Shown in pieces: positions 43,115 to 52,108 of a DNA stretch of 64,000 nt (its first letter is position 1; each line of letters opens with the position of its first letter). The DNA is from Halodurantibacterium flavum (GTDB lineage: Bacteria; Pseudomonadota; Alphaproteobacteria; Rhodobacterales; Rhodobacteraceae): assembly GCF_042681825.1 (NCBI RefSeq), contig NZ_JBHUGH010000003.1, forward strand, positions 248,001-312,000, given 5' to 3'. A model generated the notes under the pieces. The model saw only the letters and a list, made by a program, of their open reading frames with translations, was not told the DNA's origin and ran no database searches. A program made the translations under genes and the position numbers.

Positions 43115-44469
43115 CGACGCGCCGGTGCCTTCCTGCCACCCCGTTTCTTGCCGCGCAGTTGCGACCGCTCCAGCAGGCCCTCATACTGATGGGCCAGAAG
43201 ATGCGACTGCACCTGGTTGATCGTGTCCATCGTCACCGAGACGACGATCAGGACCGAGGTGCCGCCGAAATAGAACGGGACCGCAAGCTGGCTGCGCAGC
43301 ACCTCGGGCAGCAGACAGACAAGCGCCAGATAGCCCGCCCCGACCACGAGGATACGGTTGACCACATAATCGAGGTATTCCTCGGTCCGCTTGCCGGGCC
43401 GGATGCCCGGGATGAAGCCGTTCTGGTTCTTCAGGTTCTCGGCCACGTCCTCGGTCTTGAAGGCGACGTTCGCGGTATAGAAATACGCGAAGAAGACGAT
43501 CATCGCCGTGAAGAACAGCAGGTAGAGCGGCTGCCCCGGCCCGAAATAGGCCATGATCGTCGACATCACAGGCCCGGTCTGCGCACCCGAGAAGGTCGAG
43601 ATCGTGGTCGGCAACAAAAGCAGCGACGACGCAAAGATCGCCGGGATAACGCCTGCGGGGTTGACCTTGATCGGCAGATGCGAGGACCCGCCGTCATAGA
43701 CCTTCATCCCGACCTGACGGCGCGGATACTGGATATGGATCTTGCGCAGCGCCCGTTCCATGAAAACGACAAAGGCGATGGTCACGATCACCATGACGAT
43801 CACGCCGATGATGACGGCCGGGCTGATCGCGCCGGACCGGCCCTGGCTGAAGAACTGCGCCAGCGCCGCAGGAATTTCCGCGATGATGCCGACAAAGATA
43901 ATAAGGGAGATGCCGTTGCCGATGCCCCGCGCGGTGATCTGTTCGCCCAGCCACATCAGGAACATCGTCCCGCCGACCAGGGTGATCACCACCGAGACGC
44001 GGAAGAAAAGCCCCGGGTCATGGGCGAGGTCCCCCGCCTCAAGGCTGACCGCAAGCCCCCAGGCCTGAAAGAGCGCCAGGAACACCGTGCCGTAGCGCGT
44101 ATACTGGTTGATCTTCTTGCGCCCGGCCTCGCCCTCTTTCTTGAGCTGCTGAAGCGAGGGAACCATGGCCGTCATCAGCTGCACGATGATCGAGGCCGAG
44201 ATGTAGGGCATGATCCCCAGCGCGAAGATCCCCATCCGGCTGATCGCGCCCCCGGTGAACATGTTCAGCATCCCGCCGATCCCGGCGGCAGCCTCATCCA
44301 TGAACTCGCGCAACGCGAGACCGTCGATACCCGGAACCGGAATATAGGTTCCGATCCGGTAGACGATCAGAAGTCCGAGCGTGAAGAAAATTCGGTGGCG
44401 CAGGTCGGTTGCCTTGGCGAAGGCGCCCCAACTCGTGTTCGCCGCCATTTGCTCTGCAGCAGATGCCAT
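43111..44469 (-). CDS. secY: preprotein translocase subunit SecY
   Basis: The 452-residue protein has ten membrane helices. Recognisable parts are RIGTYIPVPGIDG, the plug region after it, MGIFALGIMPYISASIIVQLM and the cytosolic loop GIRPGKRTEEYLDYV. A basic tail (RGKKRGGRKAPARR) ends it. SecY is the protein-conducting channel and works with Ffh, encoded elsewhere in this window. Confidence 0.97.
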   Translation of the reverse strand: MASAAEQMAANTSWGAFAKATDLRHRIFFTLGLLIVYRIGTYIPVPGIDGLALREFMDEAAAGIGGMLNMFTGGAISRMGIFALGIMPYISASIIVQLMTAMVPSLQQLKKEGEAGRKKINQYTRYGTVFLALFQAWGLAVSLEAGDLAHDPGLFFRVSVVITLVGGTMFLMWLGEQITARGIGNGISLIIFVGIIAEIPAALAQFFSQGRSGAISPAVIIGVIVMVIVTIAFVVFMERALRKIHIQYPRRQVGMKVYDGGSSHLPIKVNPAGVIPAIFASSLLLLPTTISTFSGAQTGPVMSTIMAYFGPGQPLYLLFFTAMIVFFAYFYTANVAFKTEDVAENLKNQNGFIPGIRPGKRTEEYLDYVVNRILVVGAGYLALVCLLPEVLRSQLAVPFYFGGTSVLIVVSVTMDTINQVQSHLLAHQYEGLLERSQLRGKKRGGRKAPARR

Positions 44470-44492
44470 GCCCTGTCTCTTTCATGACAGCA

Positions 44493-44566
44493 CCGCCGAT
44501 CCGTCTTCCGGGTCGGCGGCGCAGGAAAACTCCGGTCCTGATGTAAGCGGGCTTGTCCCCGCCTAC
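44493..44566 (-). other. two rplO-secY intercistronic stem-loops
   Basis: CCGCCGATCC (44493-44502) pairs with GGGTCGGCGG (44510-44519) with one wobble. GTAAGCGGG with CCCGCCTAC (44543-44566) forms the second, with one mismatch. They fill most of the 102-bp gap. Confidence 0.65.
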
Positions 44567-44571
44567 AACCG

Positions 44572-45054
44572 TTATTCGGCCGCCGCTTCGGCCTGTGCGG
44601 CCTTGACGGTCAGCGAACCGCCCGCCTTGGAGACCGCCTCGATGGCCGAGGCCGATGCACCCGAGACCTCAAGCTGCACTTTCGCAGACAGCTCACCCTT
44701 GGCAAGGATGCGGACCCCGTCCAGCTTGCGGCGCACGAGGCCCGAAGCAACCAGCGTATCCTCGGTGATGACCGAACCCGCGTCCAGCTTGCCGGCATCC
44801 ACGAATTTCTGGATCAGGCCGAGGTTCACGACCGCCCAGGCCTTCCGGTTCGGCTTGTTGAAACCGCGCTTCGGCAGACGCTGATAGAGCGGCATCTGAC
44901 CGCCCTCATAGGCGTTGATGGCAACGCCCGAGCGGGATTTCTGACCCTTTACGCCACGCCCGGCGGTCTTGCCCTTGCCCGAACCCGGGCCGCGGCCGAC
45001 GCGCATACGTTTCTTGGTGGCGCCTTCGTTATCGCGAAGTTCATGAAGTTTCAT
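44572..45054 (-). CDS. rplO: 50S ribosomal protein L15
   Basis: The 160-residue protein starts MKLHELRDNEGATKKRMRVGRG and has GSGKGKTAGRGVKGQKSRSG, the L15 glycine/lysine-rich segment. An alanine-rich tail (KAAQAEAAAE) extends the family core slightly. L15 is a late 50S assembly protein. Confidence 0.97.
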   Translation of the reverse strand: MKLHELRDNEGATKKRMRVGRGPGSGKGKTAGRGVKGQKSRSGVAINAYEGGQMPLYQRLPKRGFNKPNRKAWAVVNLGLIQKFVDAGKLDAGSVITEDTLVASGLVRRKLDGVRILAKGELSAKVQLEVSGASASAIEAVSKAGGSLTVKAAQAEAAAE

Positions 45055-45124
45055 GTCGCTTGCTCCTTCGCCGGAGAAGCCTGGGAAGCGACGCCCAGAC
45101 CCACACGGCCTGTTGATGAAGAAA

Positions 45125-45179
45125 GGGCAGGATCACCCTGCCCCAGGAATCGAACGGCCCCTCGATACATCGAAGGGCC
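45125..45179 (-). other. two rpmD-rplO intercistronic stem-loops
   Basis: GGGCAGG with CCTGCCC (45125-45143) and GGCCC-x-TCGA with TCGA-x-GGGCC (45156-45179) lie in the 139-bp gap between rpmD and rplO. No T tract follows either on the minus strand. Confidence 0.65.
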
Positions 45180-45193
45180 ATCCGGGAAAAGCG

Positions 45194-45382
45194 TTATTCG
45201 CGCTCTTCGATGATCTGCACGAGGTGCGGGATCGAGTTCACCATGCCACGGATGGACGGCGTATCCTCAAGCTCGCGCGTGCGGTGCATCTTGTTGAGGC
45301 CAAGACCGATCAGCGTGCGGCGCTGAACGTCCGGGCGGCGGATCGGCGAACCGATCTGCTTGACGACGATGGTTTTTGCCAT
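45194..45382 (-). CDS. rpmD: 50S ribosomal protein L30
   Basis: The 62-residue protein has the pattern VKQIGSPIRRPDVQRRTLIGLGLNK and MVNSIPHLVQI, as in L30. It lies 12 bp after rpsE, in the standard spc order. Confidence 0.96.
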   Translation of the reverse strand: MAKTIVVKQIGSPIRRPDVQRRTLIGLGLNKMHRTRELEDTPSIRGMVNSIPHLVQIIEERE

Positions 45383-45394
45383 GTGTCCGGTTCC

Positions 45395-45949
45395 TTACGC
45401 TTCGACCGCTTCGGCTTCCGGCTTCTTCAGGATGTCAGCCACCTTCTTGCCGCGACGCTGCGCGACCTGGCGGGGGCTGCCTTCCTTCTTGAGACCGTCA
45501 ATCGTTGCACGGATCATGTTGTAGGGGTTCTGGCTGCCGAGCGATTTCGCCACGACATCCTGAAGGCCCAGCATCTCGAACACGGCGCGCATCGGACCAC
45601 CGGCAATGATACCGGTCCCCGGAACGGCCGTCCGCATGACCACTTTACCGGCGCCGTGACGGCCCTCGATATCGTGGTGCAGGGTGCGGCCGTCGCGCAG
45701 CGGCACGCGGATCATCTGGCGCTTGGCCTGCTCGGTCGCCTTGCGGATCGCCTCGGGCACCTCTTTCGCCTTGCCCTTGCCAAAGCCCACGCGGCCGCGC
45801 TGGTCGCCGACCACCACGAGCGCAGCAAAGCCGAAGCGTTTACCACCCTTCACGGTTTTCGACACGCGGTTGATCGCCACGAGACGATCGGCGAATTCCG
45901 GGGTTTCCTCGCGTTCGCGACGGTCCCGACGGTTTTCACGTTCTGCCAT
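45395..45949 (-). CDS. rpsE: 30S ribosomal protein S5
   Basis: The 184-residue protein has RLVAINRVSKTVKGGKRFGF, GRVGFGKGKAKEVPEAI and GIIAGGPMRAVFE. S5 helps shape the decoding site and mRNA entry. The charged N-terminus (ENRRDRREREE) is somewhat longer than in E. coli. Confidence 0.97.
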   Translation of the reverse strand: MAERENRRDRREREETPEFADRLVAINRVSKTVKGGKRFGFAALVVVGDQRGRVGFGKGKAKEVPEAIRKATEQAKRQMIRVPLRDGRTLHHDIEGRHGAGKVVMRTAVPGTGIIAGGPMRAVFEMLGLQDVVAKSLGSQNPYNMIRATIDGLKKEGSPRQVAQRRGKKVADILKKPEAEAVEA

Positions 45950-45959
45950 CTTCGTCTCC

Positions 45960-46319
45960 TTAGAACTTCAGCCCGCCTTCACGCGCAGCGTCGGCCAGAG
46001 CCTTCACCTTGCCATGAAAGAGGAAACCACCACGGTCGAAATAGCACTCTTCGACACCGGCTTTCTTCGCCCGCTCGGCGATCGCTGCACCGACTTTCGC
46101 AGCGGCTTCGACGTTGTTCTTGCCGACGACGCCGAGATCTTTTTCGAGCGTCGAGGCAGACGCGAGCGTCACACCGTTGATGTCGTCGATCAGCTGAACG
46201 CTGATGTTCTTGTTCGAGCGGTGGACCGACAGGCGCGCACGCCCGTTGGCCATCGACCGCAACTTGTTCCGGACGCGCAGGCGGCGCTTGAGGAACAGCT
46301 CTCTCTTGTTGTTCGCCAT
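45960..46319 (-). CDS. rplR: 50S ribosomal protein L18
   Basis: The protein has 119 residues from the ATG at 46319 (MANNKRELFLKRRLRVRNKL), with AAGGGG upstream. RLSVHRSNKNISVQLIDD and the C-terminal FDRGGFLFHGKVKALADAAR are the L18 signatures. It binds 5S rRNA. Confidence 0.97.
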   Translation of the reverse strand: MANNKRELFLKRRLRVRNKLRSMANGRARLSVHRSNKNISVQLIDDINGVTLASASTLEKDLGVVGKNNVEAAAKVGAAIAERAKKAGVEECYFDRGGFLFHGKVKALADAAREGGLKF

Positions 46320-46330
46320 TGTCGCGCCCC

Positions 46331-46864
46331 TTACTTCTTCTTGCCTTCCTTGCGGAAGATGAACTCGCCCTTGTAGCGGATGCCCTTGCCCTTGTAGGGC
46401 TCCGGCGCACGCCACTCGCGGATGTTGGAGGCAACCTGCCCCACCACCTGCTGGTCGATACCTTCCACAACGATCTCGGTCTGCTTCGGCGTCGTCACCG
46501 TCACGCCCGCGGGAACCTCGAAGTTCACCTCGTGGCTGTAACCCAGCGACAGCTTCAGCACATTGCCCTGCATCGCGGCACGATAACCGACACCCTGGAT
46601 CTCAAGCTCTTTCTTGAAACCTTCGGAAACGCCGGTCGCGAGGTTCGCAACCATGGTCCGGGTCATGCCCCATTGCGCGCGGGCGCGCTTGGAGCTGCCG
46701 CGGGGCGTCACGGTGATCGCGTTGCCGTCGAGCGCAAGCGTCACGTCGTCGGTCGCGGTAAAGCTCCGGCTCCCTTTCGGGCCCTTCACTTCGACGGTCT
46801 GGCCAGAGACGGAGGCCGAAACCCCCTTGGGCAGCTCGACCGGTTTTTTCCCAATACGAGACAT
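46331..46864 (-). CDS. rplF: 50S ribosomal protein L6
   Basis: The protein has 177 residues from the ATG at 46864 (MSRIGKKPVELPKGV). GVGYRAAMQGNVLKLSLGYSH and PEPYKGKGIRYKGE are the family motifs. L6 supports the factor-binding site. Confidence 0.97.
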   Translation of the reverse strand: MSRIGKKPVELPKGVSASVSGQTVEVKGPKGSRSFTATDDVTLALDGNAITVTPRGSSKRARAQWGMTRTMVANLATGVSEGFKKELEIQGVGYRAAMQGNVLKLSLGYSHEVNFEVPAGVTVTTPKQTEIVVEGIDQQVVGQVASNIREWRAPEPYKGKGIRYKGEFIFRKEGKKK

Positions 46865-46874
46865 ACCACCCTCC

Positions 46875-47270
46875 TCAGAACACGGTGCAGAGCACTTCGC
46901 CGCCGACATTGGCGGAACGTGCTGCTGCATCCGACATGACGCCTTTCGGCGTGGAGACGATCGAGACGCCAAGACCGTTGCGGACGCTCGGGATGTCCTT
47001 GACGCTCATGTACACGCGGCGACCCGGCTTGGAGACCCGCTTGATTTCGCGGATGACCGGCGCGCCGTCGTAATACTTGAGGCTGATCTCCAGTTCGGCA
47101 TGGCCGTTCTCGGAGGTCACGCGCTCATAGCCACGGATGTAGCCTTCGGCGCTCAGAACATCGAGCACCCAGGCGCGCAGCTTGCTGGCAGGCGAGCGGA
47201 CCGTCGATTTTCCGCGCAGCTGAGCGTTGCGGATACGGGTCAGCATATCGCCGAGAGGATCGTTCATCAT
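46875..47270 (-). CDS. rpsH: 30S ribosomal protein S8
   Basis: The 131-residue protein begins (M)MNDPLGDMLTRIRNAQLRGK and ends AAARSANVGGEVLCTVF. S8 organises the central domain of 16S rRNA, and in E. coli it represses the spc operon. Two adjacent ATG codons are possible starts; AGGAGG spacing favours the first. Confidence 0.97.
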   Translation of the reverse strand: MMNDPLGDMLTRIRNAQLRGKSTVRSPASKLRAWVLDVLSAEGYIRGYERVTSENGHAELEISLKYYDGAPVIREIKRVSKPGRRVYMSVKDIPSVRNGLGVSIVSTPKGVMSDAAARSANVGGEVLCTVF

Positions 47271-47282
47271 TGTGTCCCCTCC

Positions 47283-47588
47283 TTACCAGCTCGACTTCAC
47301 CATGCCGGGGATCTGGCCGAACGAGGCCAGGTCGCGCAGCATGATCCGCGAGATCTTGAGTTTACGATAATAGGCGCGCGGACGGCCCGTCAGCTCGCAC
47401 CGGTTGTGCAGGCGCGTGGGCGACGAGTTGCGCGGCAGTTCGGCAAGCTTCAGGCGCGCCTTGAAGCGCTCTTCCATCGACTTGGACTCGTCGGTCGCGA
47501 TTTCCTTCAGCGCGGCACGCTTGGCGGCATACTGCTTGACCAGGCGCTGGCGCTTCAGCTCGCGTTCGACCATGGATTTCTTAGCCAT
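47283..47588 (-). CDS. rpsN: 30S ribosomal protein S14 (zinc-free form)
   Basis: The 101-residue protein is the long form that lacks the CxxC zinc pairs. RNSSPTRLHNRCELTGRPRA is the core signature. It is 18 bp after rplE. Confidence 0.97.
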   Translation of the reverse strand: MAKKSMVERELKRQRLVKQYAAKRAALKEIATDESKSMEERFKARLKLAELPRNSSPTRLHNRCELTGRPRAYYRKLKISRIMLRDLASFGQIPGMVKSSW

Positions 47589-47606
47589 ATCTCTTATCTC
47601 CCGCGA

Positions 47607-48167
47607 TCAGCTGTTGAACGGCATGTTGAAATGCTTCAACAGCGCCTTGGCTTCCGCGTCGGTCGCCGCGGTGGTGCAGATGATGATGTCCATGCCCCAG
47701 ACCTCATCGACCTTGTCGAAGTTGATCTCGGGGAACACGATGTGCTCTTTCAGACCCATCGCATAGTTGCCACGGCCATCGAACGAGGTGCCCTTGACGC
47801 CGCGGAAGTCGCGGACGCGCGGCAGCGCGACGGTGATCAGGCGGTCGAGGAATTCATACATCCGGTCGCCGCGCAGCGTGACCTTGACGCCAAGCGGCAT
47901 CTCTTCACGGACGCGGAAGCCGGCGATGGATTTCTTCGCCTTGGTGATCACGGCTTTCTGGCCGGCGATCGACGTCAGGTCTTCCTGGGCCGATTTCACC
48001 TTCTTGGTGTCCTTGACGGCCTCGCCGATCCCCATGTTCAGCACGATCTTGTCGAGCTTCGGGATCTGCATCACGTTCTTGTAGCCGAACTCTTCCTTGA
48101 GCGCGGCACGGATGCTGTCGGCGTAGACGGTCTTCAGACGCGGGGTGTAGTTTGCAGCGTCGAGCAT
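47607..48167 (-). CDS. rplE: 50S ribosomal protein L5
   Basis: The 186-residue protein has KIVLNMGIGEAVKDTK, FRVREEMPLGVKVTLRG and the C-terminal GMDIIICTTA. L5 binds 5S rRNA and contacts P-site tRNA. Its start overlaps the rplX stop by one base. Confidence 0.97.
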   Translation of the reverse strand: MLDAANYTPRLKTVYADSIRAALKEEFGYKNVMQIPKLDKIVLNMGIGEAVKDTKKVKSAQEDLTSIAGQKAVITKAKKSIAGFRVREEMPLGVKVTLRGDRMYEFLDRLITVALPRVRDFRGVKGTSFDGRGNYAMGLKEHIVFPEINFDKVDEVWGMDIIICTTAATDAEAKALLKHFNMPFNS

Positions 48168-48472
48168 CAGATCACGTCCCCCGTCGTCTTGGCAAAACGA
48201 ACCTTCTTGTCGCCTTCCATGCGGAAGCCGACGCGGCTGGCCTTGCCGTTCTTGTCCACGATGGCCAGGTTCGACAGGTCGATCGGCATCGCCTTGGGAA
48301 GGCGGCCGCCCTGGCTGGTCTGGCTTTGCTTGGTGTGGCGGATCGAGATGTTCAGGCCATCGACGACGGCCTTGTTCTCTTTCGGGAGAACCGAAGTGAT
48401 CTCGCCGGTCTTGCCCTTGTCCTTGCCGGTCAGGACGATGACCTTGTCACCCTTCTTGAGTTTCGCAGCCAT
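48167..48472 (-). CDS. rplX: 50S ribosomal protein L24
   Basis: The 101-residue protein has the KOW motif KKGDKVIVLTGKDKGKTGEI near the N-terminus. L24 is an early 50S assembly initiator. It overlaps both rplN and rplE by single bases. Confidence 0.97.
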   Translation of the reverse strand: MAAKLKKGDKVIVLTGKDKGKTGEITSVLPKENKAVVDGLNISIRHTKQSQTSQGGRLPKAMPIDLSNLAIVDKNGKASRVGFRMEGDKKVRFAKTTGDVI

Positions 48473-48840
48473 CAGAGCACCTCCGGAGCCAGCGAAATGA
48501 TTTTCATGAAGTTCTTCGCGCGGAGCTCACGCACAACGGGGCCGAAGATACGGGTACCGACCGGCTCGTTGTTGTTGTTGAGGATCACGGCGGCGTTCCG
48601 GTCGAACCGGATCGCGGTGCCGTCTTCGCGACGGACTTCCTTGGCGGTGCGAACGACGACGGCCTTGCGGACGTCCCCTTTCTTCACACGGCCACGCGGA
48701 ATGGCTTCCTTCACCGACACCACGATGATGTCGCCCACAGAGGCGTAACGGCGATGGGAACCACCCAGAACCTTGATGCACTGCACCCGGCGAGCGCCGG
48801 AGTTGTCAGCGACATCCAGATTGGTCTGCATCTGGATCAT
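48472..48840 (-). CDS. rplN: 50S ribosomal protein L14
   Basis: The 122-residue protein starts MIQMQTNLDVADNSGARRVQCI and has FGPVVRELRAKNFMKIISLAPEVL at its end, both diagnostic of L14. It forms part of bridge B5/B8 with 16S rRNA. Confidence 0.97.
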   Translation of the reverse strand: MIQMQTNLDVADNSGARRVQCIKVLGGSHRRYASVGDIIVVSVKEAIPRGRVKKGDVRKAVVVRTAKEVRREDGTAIRFDRNAAVILNNNNEPVGTRIFGPVVRELRAKNFMKIISLAPEVL

Positions 48841-48895
48841 TTGGTTTCTCCCGACCTTTGGGAACGAGTCCCAGGGTTTCGATAAGTCGCGGGTG

Positions 48896-49135
48896 TCAGA
48901 CCGAAGCTTCGGTCACGACTTCCCAACGTTTCGTCTTCGAGACCGGCGCACATTCCTGGATACGGACGGTGTCGCCAACCTTGAACTGGTTGTTCTCATC
49001 GTGAGCCCGGTATTTCTTGGACTTACGGATGGTTTTCTTCAGCACCGGATGCGTGAAGCGGCGTTCGACCAGAACCGTGATGGTCTGCTCGTTCTTGTCG
49101 CTCGTGACGGTGCCTTGCAGGATGCGTTTGGGCAT
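48896..49135 (-). CDS. rpsQ: 30S ribosomal protein S17
   Basis: The 79-residue protein starts MPKRILQGTVTSDKNEQTITV and has GDTVRIQECAPVSKTKRWEV, the S17 motifs. It is an early 30S assembly protein. Confidence 0.96.
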   Translation of the reverse strand: MPKRILQGTVTSDKNEQTITVLVERRFTHPVLKKTIRKSKKYRAHDENNQFKVGDTVRIQECAPVSKTKRWEVVTEASV

Positions 49136-49146
49136 GTGCTGGCTCC

Positions 49147-49347
49147 TTACTTCGCCGCTTCGCGGGCTTTTTCGTTCAGAACGGTCATCACACGCGCAAC
49201 GTCACGACGGACGGTGCGCATACGAGCCGTGTTCTCAAGCTGCGACGTAGCCTGCTGGAAACGCAGGTTGAACGCCTCTTTCTTGAGGGCCACCAGCTGA
49301 TCGCGCAGCTGGTCGGGCGTCTTGTCTCTCAGTTCCTGGGCGTTCAT
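49147..49347 (-). CDS. rpmC: 50S ribosomal protein L29
   Basis: The 66-residue helical protein has LRDKTPDQLRDQLVALKKEAFNLRFQ and RDVARVMTVLNEK. L29 lies at the tunnel exit next to L23, where Ffh and trigger factor dock. Confidence 0.96.
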   Translation of the reverse strand: MNAQELRDKTPDQLRDQLVALKKEAFNLRFQQATSQLENTARMRTVRRDVARVMTVLNEKAREAAK

Positions 49348-49404
49348 CGCCTCATCCCCTTATCAGAAGTCGCCAGAAGGTCCGGCGCTTTTCCAACAAA
49401 AGCC

Positions 49405-49429
49405 GAACCCCCGCCTGACGCGGGGGTTC
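49405..49429 (-). other. rplP-rpmC intercistronic stem-loop (terminator-like)
   Basis: On the minus strand GAACCCCCGC-(5 nt)-GCGGGGGTTC is a perfect 10-bp stem, 11 bp after the rplP stop, followed by GGCTTTTGTT. The near T tract makes it resemble a leaky terminator inside the operon. Confidence 0.75.
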
Positions 49430-49440
49430 AGCCGAAATTC

Positions 49441-49854
49441 TTACCAGTCCTCGCGGACAACGACCCGGGTCTTGATCGGGAGCTTCATCGCGGCGAGGCG
49501 GAGCGCCTCTCTTGCCACAGACTCACCCACGCCGTCAATCTCAAACATGACGCGACCCGGCTTCACCTTGCAGGCCCAGAAATCAACCGAACCCTTACCT
49601 TTACCCATCCGGACCTCGGTGGGCTTGGAGGTTACCGGCGTATCCGGGAACACCCGGATCCAGACCCGGCCCTGACGCTTCATGTGCCGCGTCATGGCCC
49701 GGCGGGCGGCTTCGATCTGACGGGCGGTGATCCGCTCCGGTTCCGTAGCTTTCAGGCCGAAGGTTCCGAAGTTCAGGTCAAACCCGCCCTTCGCTTCCCC
49801 GTGGATGCGGCCCTTGTGCATCTTGCGGAACTTTGTGCGCTTTGGTTGCAGCAT
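49441..49854 (-). CDS. rplP: 50S ribosomal protein L16
   Basis: The 137-residue protein starts MLQPKRTKFRKMHKGRIHG and has RVWIRVFPDTPVTSKPTEVRMGKGKG, the L16 motif. It positions A-site tRNA on the 50S. Confidence 0.97.
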   Translation of the reverse strand: MLQPKRTKFRKMHKGRIHGEAKGGFDLNFGTFGLKATEPERITARQIEAARRAMTRHMKRQGRVWIRVFPDTPVTSKPTEVRMGKGKGSVDFWACKVKPGRVMFEIDGVGESVAREALRLAAMKLPIKTRVVVREDW

Positions 49855-49876
49855 CGTTCTTCTCCTGTCTCAGGGC

Positions 49877-50578
49877 TCAGCGACGCTGCGGACGCGGGCC
49901 GGCGCTGTCCTGCGCCTCCGTGTGGCGACGATCGCGGGCCTGAGGATCGTGTTCCATGATCTCACCCTTGAAGATCCAGACCTTGACACCGATGATGCCA
50001 TAGGGCGTGGACGCTTCCGAGGTCGCGTAGTCGATATCGGCGCGCAGCGTGTGCAGCGGAACGCGACCTTCGCGATACCACTCGGTCCGGGCGATCTCGG
50101 CGCCGCCAAGACGGCCACCCACGTTCACACGGATACCCAGGGCACCCATGCGCATCGCATTCTGAACCGCACGCTTCATGGCGCGGCGGAAGGAAACGCG
50201 GCGCTCCATCTGCTGCGCGATGCTTTCGGCGACCAACTGGGCGTCAACCTCGGGCTTGCGGACCTCGACGATGTTGAGGTGCAGTTCCGACTTGGTCATG
50301 TTGGCAAGTTTCTTGCGGAGCGTCTCGATATCCGCCCCTTTCTTGCCGATGATGACGCCGGGGCGCGCGGTGTGGATCGTGACGCGGCACTTCTTGTGCG
50401 GACGCTCGATGATCACACGGCTGACGCCGGCCTGCTTGCATTCCTCGTGGATGAACTCCCGCATCTTGATGTCCTCAAGAAGCAGGTTGCCGAACTCCTT
50501 GCTGTCGGCGAACCAACGGCTGTCCCAGGTGCGGTTGACCTGGAGACGCATACCGATCGGATTGACCTTCTGACCCAT
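49877..50578 (-). CDS. rpsC: 30S ribosomal protein S3
   Basis: The 233-residue protein has a KH domain (ITIHTARPGVIIGKKGADIE-like region) and the C-terminal half GALGIRVNVGGRLGGAEIAR. S3 forms the mRNA entry and helicase site. The tail (PQARDRRHTEAQDSAGPRPQ) is low-complexity. Its start overlaps the rplV stop by one base. Confidence 0.97.
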   Translation of the reverse strand: MGQKVNPIGMRLQVNRTWDSRWFADSKEFGNLLLEDIKMREFIHEECKQAGVSRVIIERPHKKCRVTIHTARPGVIIGKKGADIETLRKKLANMTKSELHLNIVEVRKPEVDAQLVAESIAQQMERRVSFRRAMKRAVQNAMRMGALGIRVNVGGRLGGAEIARTEWYREGRVPLHTLRADIDYATSEASTPYGIIGVKVWIFKGEIMEHDPQARDRRHTEAQDSAGPRPQRR

Positions 50579-50958
50579 TATGCTTGCTCCTCGACCTGAC
50601 GCACCTTGATGGTGAGTTCGGAAAACGGCTTCATGATCTTGCCGAACCGGCCACGGGCGCGCGGGCGACCGCGTTTCATCACCATGTTCTTGCCGACAAA
50701 GGCCTCGGCCACCACCAGCTCGTCAACGTCGAGCCCGTGGTTGTTCTCGGCATTGGCGATAGCCGACTGAAGGCATTTCTTCACGTCGATCGCGATACGC
50801 TTTTTCGAGAAGGTGAGGTCGGCCAGGGCCTTGTCCACCTTCTTGCCGCGGATCAGGCCGGCGACGAGGTTCAGCTTCTGCGGGGAGGTCCGAAGCATCT
50901 TGGCCTTGGCCATTGCTTCGTTCTCGGCCACGCGGCGAGGATTTTTCTCTTTACCCAT
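50578..50958 (-). CDS. rplV: 50S ribosomal protein L22
   Basis: The 126-residue protein has the L22 motifs SPQKLNLVAGLIRGKKVDKAL and RGRPRARGRFGKIMKPFSEL; the beta hairpin reaches the exit tunnel. It is 5 bp after rpsS. Confidence 0.97.
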   Translation of the reverse strand: MGKEKNPRRVAENEAMAKAKMLRTSPQKLNLVAGLIRGKKVDKALADLTFSKKRIAIDVKKCLQSAIANAENNHGLDVDELVVAEAFVGKNMVMKRGRPRARGRFGKIMKPFSELTIKVRQVEEQA

Positions 50959-50963
50959 GGCGC

Positions 50964-51242
50964 TTACTTCCGTTTCGCTTTCTTGTCGGCCGCGTGACCA
51001 TAGTAGGTCCGCGTCGGCGAGTATTCACCGAACTTCTGGCCGATCATGTCCTCGGTCACCGCAACGGGGATGTGCTTTTGCCCGTTATAGACGCCGAACG
51101 TCAGGCCGACGAACTGCGGCAGGATCGTCGAGCGCCGCGACCAGATCTTGATGACGTCATTACGACCGGATTCGCGAGCCTTCTCCGCCTTTTTCAGGAC
51201 GTAGGCATCAACGAAGGGGCCTTTCCAAACAGAACGTGCCAT
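50964..51242 (-). CDS. rpsS: 30S ribosomal protein S19
   Basis: The 92-residue protein starts MARSVWKGPFVDAYVLKKAEK and has IKIWSRRSTILPQFVGLTFGVYNG, diagnostic of S19. It contacts S13 in the 30S head. Confidence 0.97.
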   Translation of the reverse strand: MARSVWKGPFVDAYVLKKAEKARESGRNDVIKIWSRRSTILPQFVGLTFGVYNGQKHIPVAVTEDMIGQKFGEYSPTRTYYGHAADKKAKRK

Positions 51243-51245
51243 GTC

Positions 51246-52085
51246 TTAGCGACCCTTCTTCCGAGCGTGACGCGAACGGATGATAAGCTTGTCCGTTGCC
51301 TTGTTCCGGCGTGTCTTGTTGCCCTTGGTGCCTTTGCCCCAGGGCGTCACCGGATGACGGCCGCCCGAGGTCCGGCCTTCACCACCACCATGCGGGTGAT
51401 CGATCGGGTTCATCGCAACACCGCGGACCGACGGGCGGATGCCCTTGTGACGGTTACGACCGGCCTTGCCGAGGTTCTGGTTCGAGTTGTCCGGGTTCGA
51501 CACGGCACCGATGGTGGCCATGCATTCCTGACGGACCATACGCAGTTCGCCCGACGAGAGGCGGATCTGGGCATAGCCGCCGTCGCGACCCACGAACTGG
51601 GCGTAGGTGCCTGCGGCGCGGGCCAGCTGGCCACCCTTGCCGGCCTTCAGCTCGACGTTGTGAACGATCGTGCCGAGCGGCATGCCCGAGAACGGCATCG
51701 CGTTACCCGGTTTCACGTCGGTTTTGGCGCCGGCGATCACCGTGTCGCCCACGGCCAGACGCTGCGGGGCCAGGATATAGGCCTGCTCGCCGTCTTCGTA
51801 CTTGATCAGCGCGATGAAGGCGGTGCGGTTGGGATCGTATTCGATACGCTCCACGGTCGCCGCGACGTCGAACTTCGTGCGCTTGAAGTCCACGATACGA
51901 TACAGACGCTTTGCGCCACCGCCTTTGCGGCGCATCGTGATCCGTCCGGTGTTGTTCCGACCGCCGTTCTTCGTCAGACCCTCGGTGAGGGACTTGACCG
52001 GGCGACCTTTCCAAAGCTCCGAACGGTCGATCAGAACCAGCCCACGCTGGCCTGGCGTCGTCGGTTTATACGACTTGAGTGCCAT
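51246..52085 (-). CDS. rplB: 50S ribosomal protein L2
   Basis: The 279-residue protein has the L2 signature RGVAMNPIDHPHGGGEGR near the C-terminus, whose conserved histidine faces the peptidyl-transferase centre, and KSLTEGLTKNGGRNNTGRIT early. Length is normal. The C-terminus is basic (RHARKKGR). Confidence 0.98.
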   Translation of the reverse strand: MALKSYKPTTPGQRGLVLIDRSELWKGRPVKSLTEGLTKNGGRNNTGRITMRRKGGGAKRLYRIVDFKRTKFDVAATVERIEYDPNRTAFIALIKYEDGEQAYILAPQRLAVGDTVIAGAKTDVKPGNAMPFSGMPLGTIVHNVELKAGKGGQLARAAGTYAQFVGRDGGYAQIRLSSGELRMVRQECMATIGAVSNPDNSNQNLGKAGRNRHKGIRPSVRGVAMNPIDHPHGGGEGRTSGGRHPVTPWGKGTKGNKTRRNKATDKLIIRSRHARKKGR

Positions 52086-52108
52086 GCTTTCTGTCTTCCG
52101 TTAGCCTT